Source of the DNA: Tolypothrix tenuis PCC 7101
Lineage (GTDB): Bacteria; Cyanobacteriota; Cyanobacteriia; Cyanobacteriales; Nostocaceae
Direction of reading: 5' to 3'
Assembly: GCF_002368295.1 (NCBI RefSeq)
Contig: NZ_AP018248.1
Coordinates: forward strand, 3,968,767-4,032,766
DNA length: 64,000 nt
Both the position numbers and the translations under genes were made by a program. The notes beneath the pieces were generated by a model that was not told the DNA's origin, made no database searches, and saw only the letters and a program-made list of their open reading frames with translations. Of the stretch, positions 49,941 through 59,777 are shown piece by piece. The number at the start of each line of letters is the position of its first letter. Position 1 is the stretch's first letter.

Positions 49941-50960
49941 ATGAGTAAACCAATTCCAGATGATTACACAAATCTACTAGTGCAAGTAAAACAACGCATA
50001 CGTTCTGCCCAGTATGAAGCACTGAAGGCAGTTAATAAAGAACTCATTGCGCTGTACTGGGATATTGGGCAGATGATTGTTACCCGACAACAGGGAGATA
50101 GTTGGGGTAAATCTGTAGTGGAACAGTTAGCAAAAGATTTACAGACAGAGTTTCCTGGAATTACTGGATTTTCTACTGCTAACCTCTGGCGGATGAGGCT
50201 TTTTTATGAAACTTATGCCGCGAATGAAAAACTCGCACCAATGGTGCGAGAAATTGGATGGACTCACAATATAGTCATTTTTGAGAAGTGCAAAGATGAC
50301 ATAGAACGGGAATTTTATATCAAAATGACTCGTAAGTTTGGTTGGACAAAGAATGTTTTGATTCACCAAATTGAGAATCAGACTTATGAAAAAACTCTGC
50401 TAAATCAAACCAATTTTGACCAGACTGTTTCAGCAGAGATTCGCAATCAATTAAAACTTGCAGTTAAAGATGAATATACTTTTGAATTTTTGGAACTAGC
50501 AGATGAACATAATGAACGACAGCTAGAGGAGGCAATTTTAACAAGAGTTGAACCATTTTTACAGGAAATGGGTGGAATATTTGCTTTTATCGGTAGTCAA
50601 TATCGCTTAGAAATTGATGATGAAGAATATTTTATAGATATCTTATTATATCATCGCAGTTTAAAGTGTTTAGTAGCAATAGAACTGAAAATAGGTAAAT
50701 TTTTACCTGAATATGTCGGTAAAATGCAGTTTTATCTAGCTGTTTTAGATGACAAAGTAAGGCTAGCTGATGAAAATCCTTCCATTGGAATTATACTTTG
50801 TAAATCTAAGCAGAGAACGATTGTTGAATATGCACTGAAGGAGTCTAATAAACCAATTGGTGTAGGAACGTATCAAATAGTTTCAACACTACCTCAAGAA
50901 TTAAAAAATCAGCTTCCGGCTCCTGAACAAGTTGCCAAATTACTCGAAGGATTTGAATAA
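49941..50960 (+). CDS. YhcG-type PDDEXK nuclease (DUF1016)
   Basis: The 339-residue protein has the DUF1016 N-terminal domain (about residues 10-165, ELIALYWDIGQMIVTRQQG, GWGKSVVEQLAKDLQTEFPG, WTHNIVIFEKCKD). Its C-terminal PD-(D/E)xK nuclease fold has active-site residues in EEYFIDILLYHRSLKCLVAIELKIGKF (Asp, then Glu-x-Lys). It is an intact gene on the cas strand, between the relic antitoxin and mntA. DUF1016 proteins are commonly found in defence and mobile regions; their substrate in this setting is unknown. The 16-base-longer context shows no strong binding site, but ATG 49941 is the natural start. Confidence 0.85.
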   Translation: MSKPIPDDYTNLLVQVKQRIRSAQYEALKAVNKELIALYWDIGQMIVTRQQGDSWGKSVVEQLAKDLQTEFPGITGFSTANLWRMRLFYETYAANEKLAPMVREIGWTHNIVIFEKCKDDIEREFYIKMTRKFGWTKNVLIHQIENQTYEKTLLNQTNFDQTVSAEIRNQLKLAVKDEYTFEFLELADEHNERQLEEAILTRVEPFLQEMGGIFAFIGSQYRLEIDDEEYFIDILLYHRSLKCLVAIELKIGKFLPEYVGKMQFYLAVLDDKVRLADENPSIGIILCKSKQRTIVEYALKESNKPIGVGTYQIVSTLPQELKNQLPAPEQVAKLLEGFE

Positions 50961-51018
50961 AGTTTTAAAATGAGTAAATGAATGTTGACGATTATTCAAC
51001 AAACTGGAGGATCATCAA

Positions 51019-51471
51019 ATGCAAGACCACACTCCAACAATTGCAGAACTGCAAGAATTAGCCTCACAACTTCCTGAAAAAATTTCTTACTTAAAAATGT
51101 TAGTGCTGTTTGGTTCTAGAGCTACTGGTAACGCCAACGCAAAAAGTGACTGGGATTTTGCAGTTTTATGTGATGAAGAACAGCGTGAAGCTTACATAAA
51201 AAATAATATTTCAGGTTTGTTTGAATTACCTATGCTGCTTGGCGAAGTATTAAAAATCAATGCTGACCACATTGATATTGTAGAACTTAATCACTGTGCT
51301 GAATTGATAGCACATTTCGTTGCTCGCGATGGCAAAGTTTTGTATGAATCTGAATCTGAAGGATTTGAAAAATTTAAACAAAAAGTATTACTCAGTAAAT
51401 CAGAGCTTAAAACAATTGAAAATCATAAACGACAAAATATTGAGAATTTTCTACAAAGATGGGGCGTATGA
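51019..51471 (+). CDS. mntA: MntA-type adenylyltransferase antitoxin
   Basis: The 150-residue minimal nucleotidyltransferase has a perfect GSx10DxD motif: Gly32-Ser33, then Asp44 and Asp46 in SDWDFAVL. In HEPN-MNT pairs the MNT protein neutralises the HEPN ribonuclease by attaching AMP residues to a Tyr beside its catalytic motif. It starts behind GGAGG (51006) and its stop overlaps the hepT start by four bases (ATGA). Domain length and motif spacing are typical, so it looks functional. Confidence 0.9.
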   Translation: MQDHTPTIAELQELASQLPEKISYLKMLVLFGSRATGNANAKSDWDFAVLCDEEQREAYIKNNISGLFELPMLLGEVLKINADHIDIVELNHCAELIAHFVARDGKVLYESESEGFEKFKQKVLLSKSELKTIENHKRQNIENFLQRWGV

Positions 51472-51911
51472 CAAATATAGATACTGTAATTGTTACAACT
51501 CGGTTAGAGTTTATTGCTCGTTATCTTGACAATCTGAAAAGATTCGAGGCAATTACTTGGGATGATTACCTCAATAACATTGATAATCAATTAATTACAG
51601 AAAGACTATTGCAATTAATGACTCAAGCTGCGATAGATATTAACGATCATATCTTGTCAAAGCTAAATCCAGGAAATTCAAATACTAACTTTGAAGCTTT
51701 TATTGAGCTTGGTAAATATGGTGTCATTACTCCCGAACTAGCAAGACAATTGGCACCATCATCTGGATTAAGAAATCGTCTTGTTCATGAATATGACGAT
51801 ATAGATCCGCAGCAAGTTTTTAAGGCAATTAGTTTCGCCTTACAGCAATATCCACTGTATGTCAGACAAGTCAACTCATATTTAATTTCTTTGAGTGAAG
51901 AGAATGGCTAA
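51468..51911 (+). CDS. hepT: HepT-type HEPN ribonuclease toxin
   Basis: ATG 51468 sits in an ATGA overlap with mntA (ATG 51459 is possible). The 147-residue HEPN protein has the catalytic R-x4-H-x-Y motif complete: Arg102, His107 and Tyr109 in LRNRLVHEYDD. Tyr109 is the expected AMPylation site. HepT cleaves tRNA or mRNA when not modified by MntA. Its 3' end overlaps the cas10d ATG by eight bases, so toxin and Cascade large subunit are translated from one message in a coupled way. This is the clearest sign that the pair belongs to the cas operon. Confidence 0.9.
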   Translation: MTNIDTVIVTTRLEFIARYLDNLKRFEAITWDDYLNNIDNQLITERLLQLMTQAAIDINDHILSKLNPGNSNTNFEAFIELGKYGVITPELARQLAPSSGLRNRLVHEYDDIDPQQVFKAISFALQQYPLYVRQVNSYLISLSEENG

Positions 51912-54900
51912 AAAAAGTAAAGCTGCAAAAGCCTCGGATGAATATCAGCAATTATCACTTTTAGATATAGAAAACACTGCAAATGCTGAATCATCAGATG
52001 AAGATTGGTTATCAGGTGATTTTGGTTTTGATAGTGATGGCGATCGCACTATCGAAACAAAACAACAATTACTCACACTCAAGCTACTGCAAGAAGCGAT
52101 TACAGCGCAAAATCCTGATGATATAGTCATGGCAGATTTTGCCCAATATGTTTTACCAAATCTGCTAAAAATAGCAATTGGTGTCACAGCTAAAGGTGGT
52201 AAATTCTTTGATGAAATAGACCAACAGCGAGAAGCAGCAGGTAAAACTAAAGTTAGACGAGATAACGCCGCAGATCAATCACTCAATACACACTTACTCA
52301 ACGGTTTATTTCCGGCAAATTTAATTGAGAAACGCTTAGAAAATCTGGATACAACTATTCGGCGCGTAGTCAAAGAACGAGAACGACGCTTAGTCATTGC
52401 TGGGTTCATTTTACATGACTTTGAAAAATTCCCCGATGTTCCAGAAAATTGCCGCAAATTAGCCTTAGCAGAACATCGTCAAATTATTGATGAAAAAGTC
52501 AAACAATTAGGACTTAATAAGTTTATCAATCCCGATAATCCAGAAGATTACAAAGAATATCTAGACGATTTATTATGTTTAGCTTACAATGCTCAACGTC
52601 GTTGGGATACTAACTGGAATTTTTCGGAATTTGGCTTAAATCCTGTTCTTAAAGACCGTACTCTTCGCTGTCTTGCTGATTTAACTTGTTTAGCTGATTC
52701 TCTCGCTTCTATTGTTAAACATCCTCAAGATGCAGAAAATCCGAGATTGCAAGAAATTATTCATAATCTCAGCGATGGACAACTGAAATTTACCTATCAT
52801 CGTATTGCTGAGAACCGGGGTGTTTTAACTAATGTTGTTAATAATGCCGTAATTCAAGCTTATACAAACCTTAATACCAATGAGCAGATATACTATGAAC
52901 CTTTACTATATCTGCCAACAGGCGTAATTTATCTCACTGCGCGTAATGCTCCTTCTCTATCTACAAAAGACTTACCAGACCTTGTAGTTAATAATATTAA
53001 ATCCCTGTGTCAAGGACAATTAAAACTCAGACAAACAGGATTTGGTCGTGATGGTAAAGGCATGAAATATGCCGAATATTATAACTTATTTTTTGACTCT
53101 CCCGGCTTAATGGAAGTAGCTTTAGATGCAACATTACGCATTTTAAGTTCTACTAAACCATCTGTTGCTAAAAGTCGTAGTGAGAATTTAGTTAAGTTTC
53201 AACAACAAGGCGTTTTACCTGCTGAGTTTGATTTTAAATTTACCGATGATATACGCATTGATCAAATAGCAGAATTTGGCGATTTAGTCAGTCGTAAAAT
53301 TTGGGATGAAGCTGTTAACCGGATTGAAGCAATTCGCAAGAAAGATAAAAAATTACCAGCTATACCTGCTTTTGATTTAACTCATAAAGTCGCTGAATTT
53401 TGGAATTTAACAGAATATCTCCCTGAGATTCGCCACATTCAGCGTATTAATGAAAGCCTGAAAGAAAACAAGTTAAAAGGTAATACTGGCGGCGTACCTT
53501 ATGAATGGTATTATCTCGCTGCTAAATATTTAGAAGCACATCCAGGCGTGGAAGATGTCAGGGAAATTTGCCAGCAAGTTATTGAATATTTGACAGGTTT
53601 AATTTCTCCTATCCTCTCTCAATATCAATTACCTGATGGTTGGGATGACTTACGACAATGGGTATCAAGAGTTGTGATGTTACCAAATACAAATCAACAA
53701 TCATCATCTGAAACGCAAACAGAAAATTTTCTCAATGAGTTAAGTAACTATAATGCTGCTAAAAAACCTGGAAGGGGAAGACAATTAATTTGTTCAATTT
53801 CTCATTCTGCTTATACAGTAACAGAGCAGATGGAATCAGCAGTTTTATTTACACCGCAAGTTTATACAAATAAACAAATGTTAGGTGGTTCTAATGCCAA
53901 GCGCAATATTTCCAGCATTGCAGGTGTGGAAATGATGTTGCGACAAATTTTGATGAATCAAACTCAAGCAGTAGGTAAACGTTTTGAAGATGGTAAATAT
54001 CGCTATCTCTACTTTTATCCAACTTATTACTTTACCCCAGAAACTAATAAGTTTTTACAGAAAGCTTATAGTGGTGTAGCTCAAACTCGCTTTGATACTA
54101 GCATCCGCAATCATTTTATCTCCAAAGATTTTCAAGCGAATTTAGATAAAGAAAATTATCAAAATGTAGATAGTTTCTTAATAGATGAAAATCTCGATAA
54201 TGAAAAAGACCGGACATTTAAGCTTACTTATCCTGAAGACCAGCCTTTAACATTTTATTTCATGGCGCTACCTCCAGGACGAGACAGCACAGATACGGAA
54301 TCCTGGGTTATGCCTACTTGGTTAGCGTTTGCTTTCCCGATGATTTTAGATGTCAAAACTGTAGTTTCAGAATCGCCAATTCCACCTTTTAATGATGGTG
54401 CAGAGTTTGAAGAAAGCGTTTTTCTTGATAGTGCGCCTCATGCTTTTCGTGCTTTGGTAAAAAGAGATAGGTTCCGTTTAGACTACATTCTGGAAGGTTG
54501 GCAAGAAAACGGTATTCAATACCCTGCACCCCTGAATGTCTTGACTGCTGCTTATGCCATTCATTTAGATGTGAATGCGCGACAAGGTAAATCTGGTTAT
54601 GATGCCAACTGGGGAAGATTTAGCGAATTAGCCAAGGATTTAGAAACTAGTCCATTGTATGTATTTTATTATCTAAATCGTTGGGCACGTAACCAGGGAG
54701 TTGAATCAGCCAGAGTTGAAAAAATTCGGCTTTACACCTATCATTTTTATCCTTGTTTTGACCCTTATGCAAAATTTGACTACACCAAAGAGGAATTAAT
54801 TGTGGGAGAAGAATCAAGTCTCAATCATCCTAAGAAGTTAACGGAACTTTATCGCCGTTTTTATAGAGCTAATAAGCGATATAATCCCAAAGCTAATGCT

Positions 54901-55266
54901 GTATTAAAACCGATTGATATTGCATCTGAAACTATACTTAAAGCTGAGTTAAGTGTATTTCGCGGTGAAACATTAGTTACAGCTGTAGCCGCCGAAGTTT
55001 TTAAACTCATGGATCGCGTTCATTCTTCCACTGCTGAGGGACGTTGGGTAATGAGTAAACGGGAGGAAGAACGACAAGCGATTTTAGATTTTGCCCAGTA
55101 TTTTGTAGTTGAAGTATTTGAAAAATCTTTTGCAGGCGATCGCGCGCGTTTAGCAGGCCGTCAACTCAACTTAATTCGCGATACTTGTGAATTTATCTAT
55201 CGCTTAGAAGACGATAAAGAAAACATAGAGAAAAATCAAAAGTCACCGGAATCAGATAATCAATAG
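51904..55266 (+). CDS. cas10d: type I-D Cascade large subunit with HD nuclease
   Basis: ATG 51904 (MAKKSKAAKASDEY) overlaps the hepT stop. The 1120-residue protein has an N-terminal HD-type nuclease region with His130 (SLNTHLLNGLF) and His171-Asp172 (GFILHDFEKFPD). The large Cas10d body follows (RLRCLADLTCLADSL-like helices, ISSIAGVEMMLRQILMNQTQ, DSFLIDENLDNEKDRTFKLT). In type I-D this subunit both organises Cascade and supplies target-DNA cleavage, as Cas3' lacks an HD domain. csc2 follows after 64 bases. Codon use and HIP1 density look like the neighbours, so the locus has been in this lineage for long enough to blend in. Confidence 0.94.
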   Translation: MAKKSKAAKASDEYQQLSLLDIENTANAESSDEDWLSGDFGFDSDGDRTIETKQQLLTLKLLQEAITAQNPDDIVMADFAQYVLPNLLKIAIGVTAKGGKFFDEIDQQREAAGKTKVRRDNAADQSLNTHLLNGLFPANLIEKRLENLDTTIRRVVKERERRLVIAGFILHDFEKFPDVPENCRKLALAEHRQIIDEKVKQLGLNKFINPDNPEDYKEYLDDLLCLAYNAQRRWDTNWNFSEFGLNPVLKDRTLRCLADLTCLADSLASIVKHPQDAENPRLQEIIHNLSDGQLKFTYHRIAENRGVLTNVVNNAVIQAYTNLNTNEQIYYEPLLYLPTGVIYLTARNAPSLSTKDLPDLVVNNIKSLCQGQLKLRQTGFGRDGKGMKYAEYYNLFFDSPGLMEVALDATLRILSSTKPSVAKSRSENLVKFQQQGVLPAEFDFKFTDDIRIDQIAEFGDLVSRKIWDEAVNRIEAIRKKDKKLPAIPAFDLTHKVAEFWNLTEYLPEIRHIQRINESLKENKLKGNTGGVPYEWYYLAAKYLEAHPGVEDVREICQQVIEYLTGLISPILSQYQLPDGWDDLRQWVSRVVMLPNTNQQSSSETQTENFLNELSNYNAAKKPGRGRQLICSISHSAYTVTEQMESAVLFTPQVYTNKQMLGGSNAKRNISSIAGVEMMLRQILMNQTQAVGKRFEDGKYRYLYFYPTYYFTPETNKFLQKAYSGVAQTRFDTSIRNHFISKDFQANLDKENYQNVDSFLIDENLDNEKDRTFKLTYPEDQPLTFYFMALPPGRDSTDTESWVMPTWLAFAFPMILDVKTVVSESPIPPFNDGAEFEESVFLDSAPHAFRALVKRDRFRLDYILEGWQENGIQYPAPLNVLTAAYAIHLDVNARQGKSGYDANWGRFSELAKDLETSPLYVFYYLNRWARNQGVESARVEKIRLYTYHFYPCFDPYAKFDYTKEELIVGEESSLNHPKKLTELYRRFYRANKRYNPKANAVLKPIDIASETILKAELSVFRGETLVTAVAAEVFKLMDRVHSSTAEGRWVMSKREEERQAILDFAQYFVVEVFEKSFAGDRARLAGRQLNLIRDTCEFIYRLEDDKENIEKNQKSPESDNQ

Positions 55267-55330
55267 ATACCAGCTATTCTCAGCTAAAAACTCTGCCAAT
55301 CACATTAAATAATCATATTGGAGAAATATC

Positions 55331-56341
55331 ATGGCATTGCTCAAAACAGTTGAACCTAAATTATTTCAAACCGCAATTCCCTACAAACCAATGGGCAAAT
55401 ATGTCCACTTTTTAACTATTCGCATCACCGAATCCTACCCATTATTTCAAACAGATGGCGAACTAAATAAAGCCAGAGTCAGAGCAGGAGTCAAAGATAA
55501 AACTACAATTAGCCGCCTGTCAATGTTCAAACGCAAACAATCAACACCAGAACGTTTAGTTGGACGAGAATTGTTGCGTAACTATGGTTTAATGACTGCT
55601 GAAGAATGCGAATACAACGTTAACTTTGCAATGGATAATCCTGATTGCATTATTTATGGATTTGCAATTGGTGATTCTGGCTCAGAGAAATCAAAAGTTG
55701 TGGTAGATACAGCATTTTCAATAACAGCTTTTGATGAATCACACGAAACTTTTACCTTGAATGCTCCTTATGAAAATGGGACGATGGCTTCTAAAGGTGA
55801 AGATGGTTCTAAACCAGGGGAAGTTACTAGCAGAATTAACCAGCAAGACCACATCAGACCGCAAACTTTCTTTCCTAGTATTGTCACATTAAAAGACCCA
55901 ACTGAAGCTAGTTTTCTTTACGTCTTTAATAACATCCTACGGACTCGCCATTATGGAGCGCAAACAACCCGTACAGGACGCGTAAGAAATGAGTTAATTG
56001 GTGTTATATTTGCTGATGGAGAAATTACTAGCAATTTGCGCTGGACTCAAGCAATATACGACAAAATGCAGTCAAATAACAGTATAAATTCTCCTGAACC
56101 TTTAGATGAAGATGATGTCATTACTGCTGCTAAAAGTGCGATTGAGGAATTAATGAATGATGAATTTATCGTTCATACTGACTTTATTGGTGAGACTTTC
56201 GTACCCTTGCTAAGTGAAGTTAAAGCACTCACAAATAGCGAAGCAGGCATAAAATCAATTTTACAAAAAGCTGATGCAGAAGCTAAAGAATACGCCAACA
56301 AACACATCAGCAAAAAGAAATCGACTGCTAAAGCAGGGTAA
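55331..56341 (+). CDS. csc2: Cascade backbone subunit Csc2 (Cas7d)
   Basis: The 336-residue protein matches Csc2: YVHFLTIRITESYPLFQTDG, LVGRELLRNYGLMTAEECEY, PDCIIYGFAIGDSG, DHIRPQTFFPSIVTLKDPTE and RHYGAQTTRTGRVRNELIG. It forms the repeated crRNA-binding filament of the type I-D complex. The ribosome binding site is GGAG, 14 bases before ATG. csc1 begins six bases after its stop. Confidence 0.94.
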   Translation: MALLKTVEPKLFQTAIPYKPMGKYVHFLTIRITESYPLFQTDGELNKARVRAGVKDKTTISRLSMFKRKQSTPERLVGRELLRNYGLMTAEECEYNVNFAMDNPDCIIYGFAIGDSGSEKSKVVVDTAFSITAFDESHETFTLNAPYENGTMASKGEDGSKPGEVTSRINQQDHIRPQTFFPSIVTLKDPTEASFLYVFNNILRTRHYGAQTTRTGRVRNELIGVIFADGEITSNLRWTQAIYDKMQSNNSINSPEPLDEDDVITAAKSAIEELMNDEFIVHTDFIGETFVPLLSEVKALTNSEAGIKSILQKADAEAKEYANKHISKKKSTAKAG

Positions 56342-56346
56342 TCGCT

Positions 56347-57066
56347 ATGCCAATTATTTATTGCTGTCAATTAGAATTACACGACAGCCTTTATTACGCT
56401 ACTCGTGAAATCGGCAGATTATACGAAACAGAAGCGGTAATTCATAATTACGCACTCTGCTATGCATTAGGCTTAGTTGATAGCGAAGTTTACTCTACCA
56501 CTGTAGCTGACGAACATTCCTATCGTTACTTTTGTCCTGAACAAGTTCCCAAATATGCGGAACATTTAACGCCGCTAAATCAGCAGGGAATTTATGTGAC
56601 ACCTGGGCGTGCAGTTAATCATACTGCAATTCTTAATACATGGAAATATGCGAATAATAACTACCATGTAGAAATGGAGAAGACGCAGAAAAATATTCCT
56701 AGTTTTGGTAGAGCGAAAGAAATTGCAGCAGAAAGCCAATTTGAGTTTTTTGTAATTTCTCAAAAGCCAATCAAGTTACCAAAATGGATTCGCTTGGGTA
56801 AATGGATGAGTAAGGCTGAGGTGACAATTGAAGAAGCTGGCAAAATCAATATAAAAACAGGTGACTTTACTTTTCGTCATCCATTGAATCCTCTGGATGT
56901 AATGTTTACCCATCAAGTTATCAGCTATGATGTGATCAATATGCCCCCAGTAAGTCTGATTCAAAATGTAAGTATTTGCCAAGGTGAATATTACGAGTTG
57001 GAGCATCCCAACACAAGTGAAAAATTGCGCTTACCTGCAAAAATGCAGTATCGACTTAAAGCTTAA
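56347..57066 (+). CDS. csc1: Cascade subunit Csc1 (Cas5d)
   Basis: The 239-residue RAMP protein starts six bases after csc2. HDSLYYATREIGRLYETEAV, NYALCYALGLVDSEVYS and QHFPSFGRAKEIAAESQFEF-like segments, then MPPVSLIQNVSICQGEYYEL, fit the Csc1 family. As the Cas5-type subunit it should hold the 5' tag ATTGAAAC of the crRNA. Confidence 0.92.
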   Translation: MPIIYCCQLELHDSLYYATREIGRLYETEAVIHNYALCYALGLVDSEVYSTTVADEHSYRYFCPEQVPKYAEHLTPLNQQGIYVTPGRAVNHTAILNTWKYANNNYHVEMEKTQKNIPSFGRAKEIAAESQFEFFVISQKPIKLPKWIRLGKWMSKAEVTIEEAGKINIKTGDFTFRHPLNPLDVMFTHQVISYDVINMPPVSLIQNVSICQGEYYELEHPNTSEKLRLPAKMQYRLKA

Positions 57067-57116
57067 TTTCTAGCGGTGGGCAATCCCCACCCTACATCTA
57101 TCATTTTAAATTATTC

Positions 57117-57935
57117 ATGCCTTACAGCCTTGTTTTAAATCTTGTCCCCCAGTCTCCCATCTACCCAGAATTCTTGACTGGTAGACATTTCCATGCGCTA
57201 TTTCTTACTCTCATCAGTTCTGTAGATCCCAGTTTGGGAGAATATCTGCACTCATCAAACGCAGATAAAGCCTTTACTCTTTCACCATTGCAAATACAAC
57301 GACAACCTAAACCACATCACCAAACGTTGCAATTTATTCATCAAAAACCTATTGCGGCTGGTACTCACTGTTGGTGGCGTGTTTCTCTACTGGATGATAC
57401 TTTGTTTAGCAAATTAACTCCATTGTGGCTAAATCTTAACCCAGAACATCCTTGGCATTTAGGTTCGGCAAACTTGTATATTACTCAAATTCAAGGTACA
57501 GCGCAATCAAAGCAACCTTGGGCTAATGCTTGTAATTATGCACAACTTTATGAACAAGCATCAAATAAAGAGCGCAATCTTAGCTTTAGTTTTGCTACGC
57601 CTGTATCCTTCCGTCAAGGTGGATATGATACCTTTCTTCCGGTAAAAGAATCTGTATTTAATAGCTTACTTAACCGTTGGAATAAATATAGTGGAATAGA
57701 AATCTCTAGTATTCCTATTGAATCAATTTATCCGAGTGCTTTTGACATTAATACAGAAGTCGTCAGTAACTATGAAAGTAAGTTCATTGGTTGTGTTGGT
57801 GCAATTAGTTATCGGATTTTAGGCGATGTTGAACCTTTAGCAATTAAGCAAATAAACGCTTTAGCTGATTTTGCATTGTATGCAGGGTTAGGGCGGAAAA
57901 CAACGATGGGTATGGGTATGGTGCGTAGGGTGTGA
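57117..57935 (+). CDS. cas6: CRISPR RNA endoribonuclease Cas6
   Basis: The 272-residue protein has the double-ferredoxin Cas6 layout with the C-terminal glycine-rich loop LADFALYAGLGRKTTMGMGM. Upstream, FATPVSFRQGGYDTFLP and YESKFIGCVGAISYRILGD are Cas6 features. It cuts the repeat at the 3' base of the CCCT/AGGG hairpin to leave an 8-nt tag, and would also process the mini-locus because that hairpin is kept there. Confidence 0.92.
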   Translation: MPYSLVLNLVPQSPIYPEFLTGRHFHALFLTLISSVDPSLGEYLHSSNADKAFTLSPLQIQRQPKPHHQTLQFIHQKPIAAGTHCWWRVSLLDDTLFSKLTPLWLNLNPEHPWHLGSANLYITQIQGTAQSKQPWANACNYAQLYEQASNKERNLSFSFATPVSFRQGGYDTFLPVKESVFNSLLNRWNKYSGIEISSIPIESIYPSAFDINTEVVSNYESKFIGCVGAISYRILGDVEPLAIKQINALADFALYAGLGRKTTMGMGMVRRV

Positions 57936-57980
57936 GGGAGATGAGGAAGATGAGGAAGATGAGGGGGATGAGGAGGGAAA
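57936..57980. repeat. purine-rich tandem repeat GATGAGGAA
   Basis: Units GAGATGAGGAAGATGAGGAA and GATGAGGGGGATGAGGAGGG lie between cas6 and cas4. Confidence 0.75.
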
Positions 57981-58042
57981 ATTTTTGTGAGTAATTTATG
58001 GCTGTTAGATAAATGATTGTTTTTAATACATGAAATTAAGTT

Positions 58043-58636
58043 ATGAATGAAATTGATTACATTCCAATTGCGGCGTTAAATCAATATGTTTACTGCGCGC
58101 ATCGCTGTTGGCGGATGTTTTGTGCAGGAGAATTTATCGATAATCAATACACAATTGAAGGTACAAGTTTACATGAACGAGTTCATACAGTTGGTGAAGG
58201 ACAACGTGAAGATACTTGGCAAATCCGAGCAATTTGGTTGAAATCTGATAAGTATAAACTGATAGGTAAATCTGATTTAGTTGAATCTGAAAATGGCACA
58301 TACTATCCAATTGAATATAAACGTGGTCGCAAGGGTGAATGGGATAATGATGAAATGCAAGTCTGCGCTCAAGCTTTGTGTTTGGAGGAAATGACGGGGA
58401 AGAGTATTAGCACAGGTTATATATATTATGCACATTCACATCAACGTCAGTTAGTAGAAATTACTCCACAATTGCGTCAAAGTGCGATCGCAATAATTGA
58501 GGCAGTTCAAGAATTGCTATTGACAGGCGCAATACCAATACCCATAAAAACAAAACGCTGTGATGGTTGCAGTCTTTACGCTTCATGTGTGCCACAAGCA
58601 ACTGATAAAGTCAAGCGTTATCAAGAAAGTAATTAA
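58043..58636 (+). CDS. cas4: CRISPR adaptation exonuclease Cas4
   Basis: The 197-residue protein has the four-cysteine iron-sulfur pattern, one Cys near the N-terminus (NQYVYCAHRCW) and three near the C-terminus (KRCDGCSLYASC). RecB-like nuclease residues lie between, with Asp in LIGKSDLVE and Glu-x-Lys in YPIEYKRGRKGEW. Cas4 trims prespacers and selects the PAM side together with Cas1-Cas2, which follow. Length is typical for Cas4 in type I-D. Confidence 0.94.
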   Translation: MNEIDYIPIAALNQYVYCAHRCWRMFCAGEFIDNQYTIEGTSLHERVHTVGEGQREDTWQIRAIWLKSDKYKLIGKSDLVESENGTYYPIEYKRGRKGEWDNDEMQVCAQALCLEEMTGKSISTGYIYYAHSHQRQLVEITPQLRQSAIAIIEAVQELLLTGAIPIPIKTKRCDGCSLYASCVPQATDKVKRYQESN

Positions 58637-58750
58637 TATCAATTCGTAATTTGTAATGTATGGTGTGTTATCGCCTAGCGCAACGCACCGATGTACATCA
58701 ATGATTACGCAAATATTTCTATCGTTTGTAATTGAGTTTGAGATTTGATT

Positions 58751-59755
58751 ATGGGCACAGTTTATATTACCCAAGAAGATGCTTTTATTGGGAAGGTAGA
58801 TGAACGTCTGAATGTTAAGTTTGAGAAAAAGACAATTTTAGATGTACCTTTGCTAAAAATCGATGGTGTTGTGGTTTTAGGACGTGCTACTGTTTCACCT
58901 GCTGTCATTTCTGAATTACTTGAGCGTCATATTCCACTGACATTTTTGACAAATACAGGTGGTTATTTAGGGCGTTTAGAGCCAGAGGTTACTAAAAATA
59001 TATTTGTTCGCAAGGCGCAATGGCAAGCGGCGGGAGAATCAACCCAAGCGATTCATTTGGTACAGGGTTTTGTGCGCGGTAAACTGAAAAATTATCGCCA
59101 GGTTTTACTGCGACGACAACGCGAATCTACAGATTTAGATTTATCCAAGAATATTACTCGCATTGAGCAGGCGATCGCACCAATTGAAACAACTCATAAT
59201 ATCAATTCGCTGCGAGGCTTAGAAGGTGCTGGTAGTGCGGCTTACTTTGGCTGTTTTTCTGAGCTAATTCTGGTTCCAGAATTTGATTTTAATGGTCGTG
59301 TCCGCCGTCCGCCTACCGATCCGGTGAATTCTTTACTTAGTTTTGGCTATGCGTTGCTGCGTCATGATGTGCAAGGTGCAATTAATATTGTTGGCTTCGA
59401 TCCATATTTAGGATACTTGCATTGCGAACGTTATGGTAGACCATCTCTCGCACTAGATTTAATGGAAGAATTTCGCCCTTTGGTTGTCGATACGGTAGTG
59501 TTATCGGCTTTAAATAAACGCTTGCTGACACCTGCTGATTTTGTTACTGAACCTTTAAGCAGTGCAGTTTCTCTCACTTCCACCGGACGAAAAACATTTC
59601 TACAGTTATACGCACAGAAGAAATTATCGGAATTTAAACATCCCGTATTTGGGCGTAAATCTACTTATCAAGAAGCCTTTGAATTGCAAGCTCGATTATT
59701 AGCGAAATACCTTATGGGCGAAATTGAAAAGTATCCACCTTTAATTTTGAAGTAA
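58751..59755 (+). CDS. cas1: CRISPR integrase Cas1
   Basis: ATG 58751 (MGTVYITQEDAFIG) is used. The 334-residue protein has the metal ligands of the Cas1 active site: Glu in LRGLEGAGSAAYFG, His in YLGYLHCERYGRPSLALDL and Glu/Asp in MEEFRPLVVDTVV. It inserts new spacers at the leader end of the array. cas2 starts 22 bases downstream. Confidence 0.96.
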   Translation: MGTVYITQEDAFIGKVDERLNVKFEKKTILDVPLLKIDGVVVLGRATVSPAVISELLERHIPLTFLTNTGGYLGRLEPEVTKNIFVRKAQWQAAGESTQAIHLVQGFVRGKLKNYRQVLLRRQRESTDLDLSKNITRIEQAIAPIETTHNINSLRGLEGAGSAAYFGCFSELILVPEFDFNGRVRRPPTDPVNSLLSFGYALLRHDVQGAINIVGFDPYLGYLHCERYGRPSLALDLMEEFRPLVVDTVVLSALNKRLLTPADFVTEPLSSAVSLTSTGRKTFLQLYAQKKLSEFKHPVFGRKSTYQEAFELQARLLAKYLMGEIEKYPPLILK

Positions 59756-59777
59756 ATTTTAGAGAGGAAAATTACCG

